From the NCBI RefSeq assembly GCF_027944005.1, contig NZ_AP027204.1:186001-250000 (forward strand): a DNA stretch of 64,000 nt, given 5' to 3'. The translations under genes were made by a program, and so were the position numbers. Source of the stretch: Polynucleobacter sp. SHI8. Its GTDB lineage: Bacteria; Pseudomonadota; Gammaproteobacteria; Burkholderiales; Burkholderiaceae. The notes beneath the pieces are model-generated. The model was not told the origin of the DNA. It did no database searches and saw only the letters and a list, made by a program, of their open reading frames with translations. Below, piece by piece: positions 51,776-59,283 of this stretch; the first letter of the stretch is position 1, and each line of letters opens with the position of its first letter.

Positions 51776-53779
51776 ATGCCAGCCCAATACACTCCCGAAA
51801 ATCAACAAATCATGGCAAGTGCCATCCGTGTTTTATCCATGGACGCAGTTCAAAAAGCCAATTCTGGTCATCCCGGTATGCCCATGGGCATGGCAGACAT
51901 TGCTGTAGCGCTTTGGGCACATCACCTCAAACACAATCCAAAGAATCCCTTGTGGCCTGATCGTGATCGATTTGTTTTATCTAATGGACATGGCTCCATG
52001 TTGTTATATTCCGTACTCCATTTGACGGGCTATGATTTACCGATGACAGAAATCGAAAATTTCCGTCAATTACATAGCAAGACGGCAGGGCATCCAGAAT
52101 ATAAAGTCACACCTGGAGTTGAAACAACGACAGGGCCACTCGGGCAAGGTATCACGAACGCCGTTGGTATGGCACTAGCAGAGCGACTACTTGCCGAAGA
52201 GTTCAATCGCCCTGGACATTGTATTGTGAATCACTACACCTATGCATTTTTAGGTGATGGTTGTTTGATGGAGGGGATTAGCCATGAAGCCTGTTCATTG
52301 GCTGGTACTTTAGGACTCAATAAACTCATCGCGTTGTGGGACGATAACGGTATTTCAATCGACGGCAGAGTGGTATCTTGGTTTAATGATGACACACCAA
52401 AACGTTTCGAAGCGTATGGATGGAACGTGATTCGAGATATTAATGGACATGATGCTGAAGAAGTATCAAATGCGATTGCATATGCCAAATCCATGAACAA
52501 TGGCAAACCAACTTTGATCGCATGCAAAACAAGAATTGGTCAAGGATCGCCTAATATGGCGGATTCCGATAAAGTGCATGGCGCACCACTGGGCGCAAAT
52601 GAAATTGCTGCAACAAGAGCAGCATTAGGTTGGGAGCATGCCCCATTTGTGATTCCACAAGAAGTGTACGACTTGTGGGATGCAAAAGAAATGGGAGCGG
52701 CAACAGAGCAAATTTGGACACTTGATTTTAAAGCCTATCAAGCAGCCTATCCGGACCTAGCAAAAGAATTTTTAAGACGGACTGCTGGTGATTTATCAGA
52801 TCAATTTGCACAAGTAGCGAAGGACCTGATTCAATCAACCGTAGATAAAGCAGAAACGATTGCCACACGTAAAGCCAGCCAAAATGCGATTGAAGGTTTA
52901 TCCAAAGCAATGCCCGAGTTTATGGGCGGTTCTGCTGATTTAACTGGATCGAATCTCACCAATTGGAGTACGTGTATTGCCCTGCGTAAAAATCAGTGGG
53001 GCAATCACATCAACTATGGTGTACGTGAATTCGGGATGAGTGCCATCATGAATGGTATTGCTTTGCATGGCGGATATATTCCCTTTGGCGCCACCTTCTT
53101 AACCTTTTCTGACTATAGCCGTAACGCTTTGCGGATGGCTGCCCTCATGAAGATACGTAGTATTTTTGTGTTTACCCATGATTCGATTGGCCTTGGAGAA
53201 GATGGGCCAACGCATCAAGCAGTGGAGCATGTGGCAAGTTTACGTTTGATTCCGAACATGGATGTTTGGCGTCCAGCAGATACAACCGAAGCCGCCGTTG
53301 CATGGGCGCATGCAATTGAGCGTCGTCATGGCCCTAGTAGTTTAATTTTTAGTCGCCAAAACTGCCCTTATCTCCCAAAAGATCAAAAGCAAATCAACAA
53401 TATTGCTAAAGGTGGCTATGTGATTCATGCGGTTAAGAACCCTGAGCTTGTTTTGATGGCAACCGGTTCTGAAGTTGGTCTTGCAATGGAAGTTGCGAAG
53501 CGTTTGGCGGCATTAGGTAAGCAAGTTAATGTAGTTTCTATGCCATCGACCACGACGTTTGATCAACAAAGCCAAGCTTATAAATCAGAAGTATTACCAA
53601 CTGGAGTACCACGCATTGCGATCGAAGCAGGTGTGACAGATTTCTGGTGGAAATACGGTTGTGCCGCGGTGCATGGTATCGATACCTTTGGTGAGTCTGC
53701 TCCCGCAGGTGTTTTATATCAACACTTTGGTTTAACCGCAGAGAATATTGAAAAAACGGCTCTCAATGTGCTGGAGTAA
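51776..53779 (+). CDS. tkt: Transketolase
   Basis: A TPP enzyme moving two-carbon units in the pentose phosphate and Calvin pathways. TPP-binding GDGCLMEGISHEACSLAG lies near residue 155 and the conserved NSGHPGMPMG at 29. The central domain has EDGPTHQAVEHVASLRLIPN near 475, and the C-terminal domain has ATGSEVGLAMEVA. 667 residues. It is followed by gap after 57 bases, a shared operon in betaproteobacteria. Confidence 0.97.
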   Translation: MPAQYTPENQQIMASAIRVLSMDAVQKANSGHPGMPMGMADIAVALWAHHLKHNPKNPLWPDRDRFVLSNGHGSMLLYSVLHLTGYDLPMTEIENFRQLHSKTAGHPEYKVTPGVETTTGPLGQGITNAVGMALAERLLAEEFNRPGHCIVNHYTYAFLGDGCLMEGISHEACSLAGTLGLNKLIALWDDNGISIDGRVVSWFNDDTPKRFEAYGWNVIRDINGHDAEEVSNAIAYAKSMNNGKPTLIACKTRIGQGSPNMADSDKVHGAPLGANEIAATRAALGWEHAPFVIPQEVYDLWDAKEMGAATEQIWTLDFKAYQAAYPDLAKEFLRRTAGDLSDQFAQVAKDLIQSTVDKAETIATRKASQNAIEGLSKAMPEFMGGSADLTGSNLTNWSTCIALRKNQWGNHINYGVREFGMSAIMNGIALHGGYIPFGATFLTFSDYSRNALRMAALMKIRSIFVFTHDSIGLGEDGPTHQAVEHVASLRLIPNMDVWRPADTTEAAVAWAHAIERRHGPSSLIFSRQNCPYLPKDQKQINNIAKGGYVIHAVKNPELVLMATGSEVGLAMEVAKRLAALGKQVNVVSMPSTTTFDQQSQAYKSEVLPTGVPRIAIEAGVTDFWWKYGCAAVHGIDTFGESAPAGVLYQHFGLTAENIEKTALNVLE

Positions 53780-53836
53780 TAAAATAGCGCTTTAAGAATA
53801 TGTACTTGTTGTGTGTGAATGGATGAAGGAACAAAG

Positions 53837-54847
53837 ATGACGATTCGTGTAGCAATTAATGGATATGGCCGAATTGGGCGTATGGTACTACGTGCCATCT
53901 ACGAAGAAAAACGTGACATTAAAGTGGTCGCTATTAATGGTTTAGGTGGTATTGATATCAACGCTCATTTAACGCAATATGATTCTGCACATGGTCGTTT
54001 TAATGCCGAAGTGAGCGTTGATGGTGATTACCTCATCATTAATGGTGATCGCATCAAAATGTATTCCACGCGTAACCCTCTAGAAACCCCTTGGGGAGAG
54101 CATCAGGTTGATGTCGTACTAGAATGTTCGGGAGCTTTTACTACCAAAGAAAAAGCCATGGTGCATATTCAGCAAGGCGCTAAGAAAGTATTGATCTCTG
54201 CACCAGGTGGAGATGATGTTGACGCAACGATTGTGTATGGGGTGAATCATGAAGTACTCAAAGCCACTGATCAAGTCGTATCGAATGCGAGTTGTACAAC
54301 CAACTGTTTAGCCCCATTAGTAAAACCACTTCTTGAGAAGATTGGTATCGATGCTGGACTCATGACAACGATTCATGCATATACCAATGATCAAGTATTA
54401 ACGGATGTGTATCACAAAGATATGCGTCGTGCCCGCTCAGCAACCATGAGTCTAATTCCAACCAAGACTGGTGCGGCTAAAGCCGTTGGCCTTGTATTAC
54501 CTGCTCTAGTTGGAAAATTTGATGGCTTTGCGATGCGCGTTCCGACCATCAATGTCTCGGTAGTCGATTTAACATTTACAGCCTCACGATCAACGACTGT
54601 GGAAGAAGTAAATCAAATTCTGAAAACAGCTAGCGAAGGTGAACTAAAAGGTATATTGGCTTTTAATACATTGCCACTTGTTTCTATCGACTTTAATCAT
54701 AACCCTACACCGAGTATTTTTGACAGTACGCAAACTCGTGTTTCTAAAGATGGCAAATTAGTCAAAGTGTTGTCTTGGTATGACAATGAGTGGGGCTATA
54801 GCGTTCAAATGCTCAATGCTACTGAAGCTTTGATGGGTGCTAAATAA
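53837..54847 (+). CDS. gap: Glyceraldehyde-3-phosphate dehydrogenase
   Basis: It converts GAP to 1,3-bisphosphoglycerate with NAD. The Rossmann start INGYGRIGRMVLRA and active-site SNASCTTNCLAP (Cys153) are present, as is the substrate-binding TGAAKAVGLVLP; NEWGYSVQM closes the protein. ATG 53837 (MTIRVAING) is chosen with GAAGGA at 53825-53830; an earlier ATG would add six residues. 336 residues. A hairpin pair and terminator follow. Confidence 0.97.
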   Translation: MTIRVAINGYGRIGRMVLRAIYEEKRDIKVVAINGLGGIDINAHLTQYDSAHGRFNAEVSVDGDYLIINGDRIKMYSTRNPLETPWGEHQVDVVLECSGAFTTKEKAMVHIQQGAKKVLISAPGGDDVDATIVYGVNHEVLKATDQVVSNASCTTNCLAPLVKPLLEKIGIDAGLMTTIHAYTNDQVLTDVYHKDMRRARSATMSLIPTKTGAAKAVGLVLPALVGKFDGFAMRVPTINVSVVDLTFTASRSTTVEEVNQILKTASEGELKGILAFNTLPLVSIDFNHNPTPSIFDSTQTRVSKDGKLVKVLSWYDNEWGYSVQMLNATEALMGAK

Positions 54848-54854
54848 AAGTAAA

Positions 54855-54910
54855 AATAATTAATAAAGTTAATTATTCGATCCAATAATCGTTGGATCTT
54901 ATTTTTAATT
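54855..54910 (+). terminator. Terminator downstream of gap, with preceding AT-rich hairpin
   Basis: GATCCAA (54879-54885) pairs with TTGGATC (54892-54898) and is followed by TTATTTTTAATT. Immediately before it is a perfect 9-bp AT-only stem, AATAATTAA/TTAATTATT (54855-54877). Confidence 0.8.
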
Positions 54911-54991
54911 AGTATCCTAATCTCTCGATTCTTGTCATCTTAATGAAAAACGATTCAATCACCCCAAGGTAACAACGAGAACTAAAGACAT
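54909..54991 (-). pseudogene. Relic of a vapC PIN-domain toxin
   Basis: The antitoxin stop overlaps an ATG (TGATG), as in vapBC operons. The frame reads MSLVLVVTLG then stops. Dropping to another frame gives VIESFFIKMTRIERLGY and a stop at 54909. Intact VapC proteins start LVDTSVWIE. Here GAT has become GTT (the catalytic Asp is lost) and one G is missing from the Trp codon. Everything beyond about 27 residues is gone, so no toxin can be made. Homology is judged by eye. Confidence 0.65.
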
Positions 54992-55188
54992 CAGATATCG
55001 TTACCTTTGCGAGTAATGTTATTCATTTCTGGCCTTGTTGCTCCTAAAGCAATTAAGCGCTTTGATGCTCGCACTCTAATATAAGTCTTAATAGCCTCTC
55101 TGAGTAAGTCTGCCTTATCCATGGTTGGGTCGGCAAGCTCCAAAGCCCTCTCATATAAAGAGTCTTCAATAGTTACAGTTGTTCTCAT
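54991..55188 (-). CDS. VapB-family antitoxin (orphan)
   Basis: A 65-residue ribbon-helix-helix-like antitoxin. MRTTVTIEDSLYERALELA followed by MDKADLLREAIKTYIRVRASKRL is characteristic of the VapB/DUF2191 type. These bind their PIN-domain toxin and repress their own promoter. ATG 55188 is chosen because AAAAGGGGG precedes it; the frame stays open to 55221 but lacks a better start. Only a decayed toxin remnant follows, so this is an orphan, possibly able to neutralise related toxins. Confidence 0.85.
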   Translation of the reverse strand: MRTTVTIEDSLYERALELADPTMDKADLLREAIKTYIRVRASKRLIALGATRPEMNNITRKGNDI

Positions 55189-55349
55189 TTGAACCCCCTT
55201 TTGCATCAATTTAGGGATCAATTATGACATCATTAGGACGGTACTTTTTTCTCTTAAATCATAAAAAGAGCTTGCTCTCAGCGATAAATTACGCGGGTCT
55301 AAAAAACAAGTAAAACCTGTAAAAAGTATTTAGTAGAAGCGTTAAGAAT

Positions 55350-55364
55350 GTGTATATTATACAC
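55350..55364 (+). promoter_or_regulatory. Palindromic operator before the ribbon-helix-helix gene
   Basis: A perfect 7-bp inverted repeat around one base, GTGTATATTATACAC, overlaps -10-like sequences (TATATT/TATTAT), 28 bases before the start. It is likely to be an autorepression site for the adjacent protein, by analogy with other such regulators. Confidence 0.55.
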
Positions 55365-55391
55365 CTTAAATGCGTATAAAAGGAGTGTAAG

Positions 55392-55592
55392 ATGAGAATG
55401 AATATTGAACTATCCGACGAGCTCGCCGAAACCGTAAGAAGTTTGGCAAAAAAACGCAATACAAGCGTCTCAGATGTTGTAAGACGTGCAATTTCCTTGG
55501 ATAACTTTTTTGAAGAAGAGCTTTCTGAGGGCAATACCGTCATACTGAAAAACAAGAATTCGGATAAGATGCGCGAGGTAGTTTTAAGATAA
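55392..55592 (+). CDS. CopG-like ribbon-helix-helix DNA-binding protein
   Basis: A 66-residue protein with the pattern IELSDELAETVRSLAKKRNTSVSDVVRRAISL, the strand-helix-helix of the CopG/Arc family, then an acidic tail (FFEEELSEGN). AAGGAG lies 8 bases before ATG 55392. Its stop overlaps the next start (TAATG). It probably regulates the small cassette through the palindrome at 55350. It may be the antitoxin-like member of an unrecognised pair. Confidence 0.82.
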   Translation: MRMNIELSDELAETVRSLAKKRNTSVSDVVRRAISLDNFFEEELSEGNTVILKNKNSDKMREVVLR

Positions 55593-55896
55593 TGGAGCAT
55601 CACGAGGTTGATTTAATTGAAACAGTTAAGGTGATTGATAACATCCAAGCCGAAGTTGAAGTGGTAGAAGGTAAAACTTCTAAATTCAACACAAATTCTT
55701 TTAATCCGCATAAAACATTTATGGTTGGATTATTTTTTTGTATATAGCGCTGATCTCAATTGGCCTATTATTGGGAGTATTGTTCTTTGGGTTATCTCTT
55801 GTGGATGCAAAAGAGCTATCCTCATTTCTTTTGTCACCAATGTTTGTGATTTTTGGCACGGTGGTTGGGTTTTATTTTGCTGGAAAAAGTGACTAA
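55592..55896 (+). pseudogene. Frameshifted small membrane protein of the RHH cassette
   Basis: The frame from ATG 55592 encodes MEHHEVDLIETVKVIDNI and so on, and stops at 55747 after a run of seven T (55733-55739). One added T would join it to a downstream frame encoding IALISIGLLLGVLFFGLSL, a polar turn, then FVIFGTVVGFYFAGKSD, ending at 55896. The joined protein would have about 100 residues, with a soluble N-terminus and two membrane helices. No family was recognised. It could be decayed, slippage-expressed, or a sequencing error in the T-run. Confidence 0.6.
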
Positions 55897-56357
55897 TATC
55901 CAGAACCAAAAACAATCACAAATACCCGGTAGGACTAGCCAAGTTTCTGCAGCTCCTCGTTCTCTAATGGATGGTGGCCTTACTTGATCGCGGTATTTAT
56001 GCTAAGCCATCCAAAGTGGCGCAATTGGGTAGGGAAGCTTTATTGGAAAAAGCTTCTTTAAAAATAAAAAAGTTATGCAATCAATATGTTTTTCGTGGAG
56101 AGCAGATGCTATTAACACCAACGGCAAGATATGTCAGAGATTTGGCAAAAACGGAAGGTATTAGCTTTAATCCTATTTTCGCAGATCAATGGGCCTTATC
56201 AGTAGCGAAATTAGCTGGTGATGAAGTTAAAAGTGACTCAACCGATGACTTATTAGTTGCTTTGACACGCTCAGGTAAATTGTCTCCAAATGATATGGTG
56301 GCTTTAGTTATTAAACATCATTTAGATCTCAAGCGTGTTGTGTCCATCACTAATTAG
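55889..56357 (+). pseudogene. Uncharacterised third gene of the RHH cassette, with 4-base duplication frameshift
   Basis: A GTG at 55889 overlaps the previous stop and opens VTNIQNQKQSQIPGRTSQ, up to an early stop at 55985. A second frame from ATG 55971 encodes 128 residues (ALLDRGIYAKPSKVAQLGREALL...STDDLLVALTRSGKLSPNDM). Removing one copy of the tandem ATGG at 55967-55974 joins both frames into one protein of about 154 residues. The downstream part could still be translated alone from 55971, but no ribosome site is seen. No family was recognised; it is soluble and helix-rich by appearance. Confidence 0.55.
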
Positions 56358-56450
56358 ATCTTCTAAAGCTTATTTCATCTTGAGTATCTAGTTTTCTTGA
56401 GTTTCAGTGCCTTATTTTTTGGCGATTTATCTTTCGAATATTAAGCAATA

Positions 56451-56488
56451 CAAATTGTCGGTATTTAAATTTATATACCGACAATTTG
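56451..56488. repeat. Perfect 14-bp inverted repeat
   Basis: CAAATTGTCGGTAT (56451-56464) and ATACCGACAATTTG (56475-56488) flank a 10-base AT loop. It lies in the 279-base gap between the RHH cassette and mazEF. No T-tract follows on the plus strand. It could be a terminator, a protein-binding site or the footprint of a small mobile element. Confidence 0.8.
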
Positions 56489-56603
56489 TTACAAAAAATT
56501 ATCAGAAAATATTGAACAGGAACCTGAAGTTATTAGGATGAGCTTTCTGATATTTTTATTAGTTATATATGTGTTAAATATTGCGTACATCGGTCAAGAA
56601 AAT

Positions 56604-56621
56604 GTTATACTTAAATATAAC
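56604..56621 (+). promoter_or_regulatory. Palindrome over the mazEF promoter, probable MazE operator
   Basis: GTTATACTTAAATATAAC has 6-bp arms (GTTATA/TATAAC) around a TTAA centre and contains TATACT as a -10-like box. It lies 15 bases before the mazE start. MazE-type antitoxins repress their own operon at such palindromes. Confidence 0.6.
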
Positions 56622-56636
56622 TTATTGAGGTGTGTA

Positions 56637-56891
56637 ATGCAAACAAATTTAAGGAAAGTCGGCGGTTCCGTCATGCTGGCAGTATCGCCAGTATTTTTAG
56701 AAGAGTTGAAAATTAATTCAGGATCGACGGTTGAGGTTGCCTTACTTGAGGGACGCTTAGTGGTAAAGCCTATAACCAAACCAAAATATAAATTAGAGGA
56801 TTTATTAGCAAAGTGTGATCCGAAAGCAAAAATGCCCAAAGAGGATAAGGAGTGGCTTGAGCTTACTCCAGTTGGCAATGAGATCTTGTAA
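56637..56891 (+). CDS. MazE/ChpS-like antitoxin (AbrB/SpoVT fold)
   Basis: An 84-residue antitoxin. The AbrB-type swapped-hairpin domain reads LRKVGGSVMLAVSPVFLEEL, followed by STVEVALLEGRLVVKP, and a C-terminal tail (KYKLEDLLAKCDPKAKMPK) that would wrap around MazF. ATG 56637 is chosen: the frame is open further upstream, but that part would start before the promoter palindrome and is not conserved. The stop overlaps the toxin start by one base (TAATG). Confidence 0.9.
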   Translation: MQTNLRKVGGSVMLAVSPVFLEELKINSGSTVEVALLEGRLVVKPITKPKYKLEDLLAKCDPKAKMPKEDKEWLELTPVGNEIL

Positions 56892-57217
56892 TGAATCGTG
56901 GCGATATTTATTTGGTATCATTGGATCCGACCTCTGGACATGAGCAAAGAGGGGTTCGACCAGTGCTAGTGGTTTCTTCAGGGCCATTTAATAAACTAAC
57001 TAAGGCACCGATTGTGGTACCAATCACAACAGGTGGAAACTTTGCCCGAGTTGCTGGATTTACAGTCGATTTAGTTGGTTCAAAAACAGTAGGTGTTGTC
57101 CGATGTGATCAGCCTAGAGTGTTAGACTTGGCTGCGCGCAAAGCAAAGAAGTTAGAGAGTGTTCAGGCGGATGTAATAGATGAGGTATTGGCTAAATTGG
57201 CTACATTGATTTCATAA
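56891..57217 (+). CDS. MazF/ChpB-family endoribonuclease toxin
   Basis: A 108-residue mRNA interferase. The family pattern is complete: MNRGDIYLVSLDPTSGHEQRG, then RPVLVVSS with the catalytic Arg, PIVVPITTGG with the conserved Thr, and VVRCDQPRVLDL. It would cut mRNA at a short motif when released from the antitoxin. It resembles ChpB/PemK more than E. coli MazF. Intact, so this is the one complete toxin-antitoxin pair of the island. Confidence 0.92.
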   Translation: MNRGDIYLVSLDPTSGHEQRGVRPVLVVSSGPFNKLTKAPIVVPITTGGNFARVAGFTVDLVGSKTVGVVRCDQPRVLDLAARKAKKLESVQADVIDEVLAKLATLIS

Positions 57218-57281
57218 TGATTCTTGTACTGTTAAGAAGCAAATATGATTGTTAATAATATTTAACTAAATCTTCTAATAA

Positions 57282-57728
57282 TTATTTCACTCTATATTTG
57301 CAGTTTTTCTTCAGGCAACTGCCATACATGGCTAAGGCATGTTCTTGAAGTTCAAAGCCTAGTTTTTCCGCAATTTCTCGTTGACGCGTTTCAATTGCTG
57401 GGTCCACAAATTCTTCTACGTGCCCACAATCTAAGCAAACTAAGTGATCGTGATGAACACCCTCATTAAGTTCAAAAATCGCCTTACCTTCAGCCTTGCC
57501 GGATTCAAAATGATTTCTGAGTAAGATTCCTGCCTGCTCAAATTGCGTCAAAACACGGTATACAGTAGCTAAGCCAATATCTAGACCCTCCTTAGATAGT
57601 GCCATATAGAGATCATCCGCGCTGTAGTGAGCACCAGGATTTTGATGAAAAAACTCTAAAATTTTGATTCTAGGACCAGTAACTTTGAGTCCAATATCAC
57701 GTAAATTATTAGAAGAAGATTTATTCAT
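57282..57728 (-). CDS. fur: Ferric uptake regulator Fur
   Basis: An iron-responsive repressor. The N-terminal winged helix (LRDIGLKVTGPRIKILEFF, then GLATVYRVLTQFEQAGIL) is followed by the metal and dimerisation domain with HHDHLVCLDCGHVEEF. A second Cys pair lies in GSCLKKNC near the C-terminus and probably binds structural zinc. 148 residues. Divergent from bamE, the classical proteobacterial arrangement. Confidence 0.96.
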   Translation of the reverse strand: MNKSSSNNLRDIGLKVTGPRIKILEFFHQNPGAHYSADDLYMALSKEGLDIGLATVYRVLTQFEQAGILLRNHFESGKAEGKAIFELNEGVHHDHLVCLDCGHVEEFVDPAIETRQREIAEKLGFELQEHALAMYGSCLKKNCKYRVK

Positions 57729-57836
57729 TAGAAGGAATTCAATTCAAAAAAACATTAAAAATAGGTGTATTTACAAATAAATAGGTAGTGAAGCAGTTAA
57801 GCGTTAAAATCAAGTTACATCATAATACGATTTCAT

Positions 57837-58421
57837 ATGCAAAAACCTTCATCATCCATTTTAGGTACACATTTTCAAGGCCTGCTTGCGCTAAGTCTGT
57901 GTATGCTTACTTTACTTTCAGCTTGTACGAGTTTGGATAATAAACCAATCACTGACAAGATTGATCGTCCTATTATTAGTAAATTATTTAATCCTTACCG
58001 TCCAGATATTGTGCAGGGTAATTTTGTTTCAAAAGAGCAGTTAGAGTCGATTCGTCCTGGAATGAATAAAGAGCAGGTGAAGCAAATTTTAGGAACTCCT
58101 TTAGTCATCGATATGTATCACCCTAATCGTTGGGATTACGTATTTTCTTATTTGAGTGGTCAGACACAAGAAACCGAGATTCGTAAGGTTACGCTAACCT
58201 TTAATGGCGTTCAACTTGCCAAAATAGATGCTGACATCTTACTGACTGAACAAGGCTTTATTGATGAAGTAGATGATTTAAGAAAAAACCGTCGTAAAGT
58301 AGATAACAAAGTGAACTTACGTGCCCTTGACGGCACACCACCAGCTAATCCAGTACCTGCTTTTCCGAACCCTACCGGTGGCGCAGGCATACCTCCTGGT
58401 GGAACCCGCGTTACACCTTAA
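57837..58421 (+). CDS. bamE: Outer membrane assembly lipoprotein BamE
   Basis: A lipoprotein of the BAM complex that inserts beta-barrels in the outer membrane. A signal peptide ends in lipobox LLSAC (Cys near residue 30). The SmpA/OmlA domain reads IRPGMNKEQVKQILGTPL, then NRWDYVFSYL. A Pro/Gly-rich C-terminal tail of about 40 residues extends beyond E. coli BamE, common in betaproteobacteria. dapB follows after 16 bases. Confidence 0.95.
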   Translation: MQKPSSSILGTHFQGLLALSLCMLTLLSACTSLDNKPITDKIDRPIISKLFNPYRPDIVQGNFVSKEQLESIRPGMNKEQVKQILGTPLVIDMYHPNRWDYVFSYLSGQTQETEIRKVTLTFNGVQLAKIDADILLTEQGFIDEVDDLRKNRRKVDNKVNLRALDGTPPANPVPAFPNPTGGAGIPPGGTRVTP

Positions 58422-58437
58422 ATCCTAAGGAGTTTTT

Positions 58438-59253
58438 ATGAGCGAATCTTTACGTATTGCAGTCGCAGGAGCTTCCGGACGGATGGGAAAGATGTTGATC
58501 GAAACCGTTCTAGCGGCAGATGATGCTGAACTTGTTGGCGCCTTAGATGTCACAGGAAGCCCATCCATTGGAACTGATCCAGGAACTTCATGGGGAATCA
58601 ACACTGGCATACAAATTACAGACCAGTTTGAAAAAGGCCTTGTTAGCGCCAAATACTTAATTGACTTCACAAGGCCAGAGGGAACACTCAATCATGCGCG
58701 TTATTGTGCCAATCATGGCATACACATGATTATTGGAACCACAGGGTTGACGGAAGAGCAGCAACAGGAACTCGCGAGTTACAGCGAAAAAATTGCGATT
58801 GTCTTTGCCCCCAATATGAGTGTGGGTGTCAATGCCACTTTAAAGTTACTCGAGCTTGCCGCAAAGATTCTGAATGAAGGCTATGACATAGAAATCATTG
58901 AAGCCCACCATAAACATAAAGTAGACGCTCCATCCGGAACTGCTCTCAAAATGGGGCAAGTCATTGCCAAAGCGCAAAATAAGAACCTCAAAGATTGGTC
59001 CGTTTTATCACGTGAAGGCCATACTGGAGAGCGTAAAGAAGGAACCATTGGATTTGCAACGATACGTGGTGGAGATATTGTTGGTGATCACACCGTGCTG
59101 TTTGCTGGTGATGGTGAGCGTATTGAAATCACCCATAAATCAGCCACACGTATGTCTTATGCTCAAGGAGCAGTGCGAGCCGCACGTTTTCTGAAAGACA
59201 AACAGAGCGGATTTTTTGATATGTATGATGTACTTGGCTTACATCAGTTATAA
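58438..59253 (+). CDS. dapB: 4-hydroxy-tetrahydrodipicolinate reductase
   Basis: DapB makes tetrahydrodipicolinate for lysine and meso-diaminopimelate. The cofactor loop AVAGASGRMGKMLIETV lies at the start, then GTTGLTEEQ near 100, and the catalytic EAHHKHKVDAPSGTALKMG near 160. 271 residues. AAGGAG is 7 bases upstream. The order fur-bamE-dapB is conserved in Burkholderiales. Confidence 0.97.
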   Translation: MSESLRIAVAGASGRMGKMLIETVLAADDAELVGALDVTGSPSIGTDPGTSWGINTGIQITDQFEKGLVSAKYLIDFTRPEGTLNHARYCANHGIHMIIGTTGLTEEQQQELASYSEKIAIVFAPNMSVGVNATLKLLELAAKILNEGYDIEIIEAHHKHKVDAPSGTALKMGQVIAKAQNKNLKDWSVLSREGHTGERKEGTIGFATIRGGDIVGDHTVLFAGDGERIEITHKSATRMSYAQGAVRAARFLKDKQSGFFDMYDVLGLHQL

Positions 59254-59283
59254 ACCAACTATTTTTTGAATGATGGAAGTCTG

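Noticed and set aside
56538..56636. Hydrophobic N-terminal extension of MazE resembling a membrane segment
   Set aside because: It lies upstream of and across the promoter palindrome; the AbrB-type domain starts at ATG 56637.
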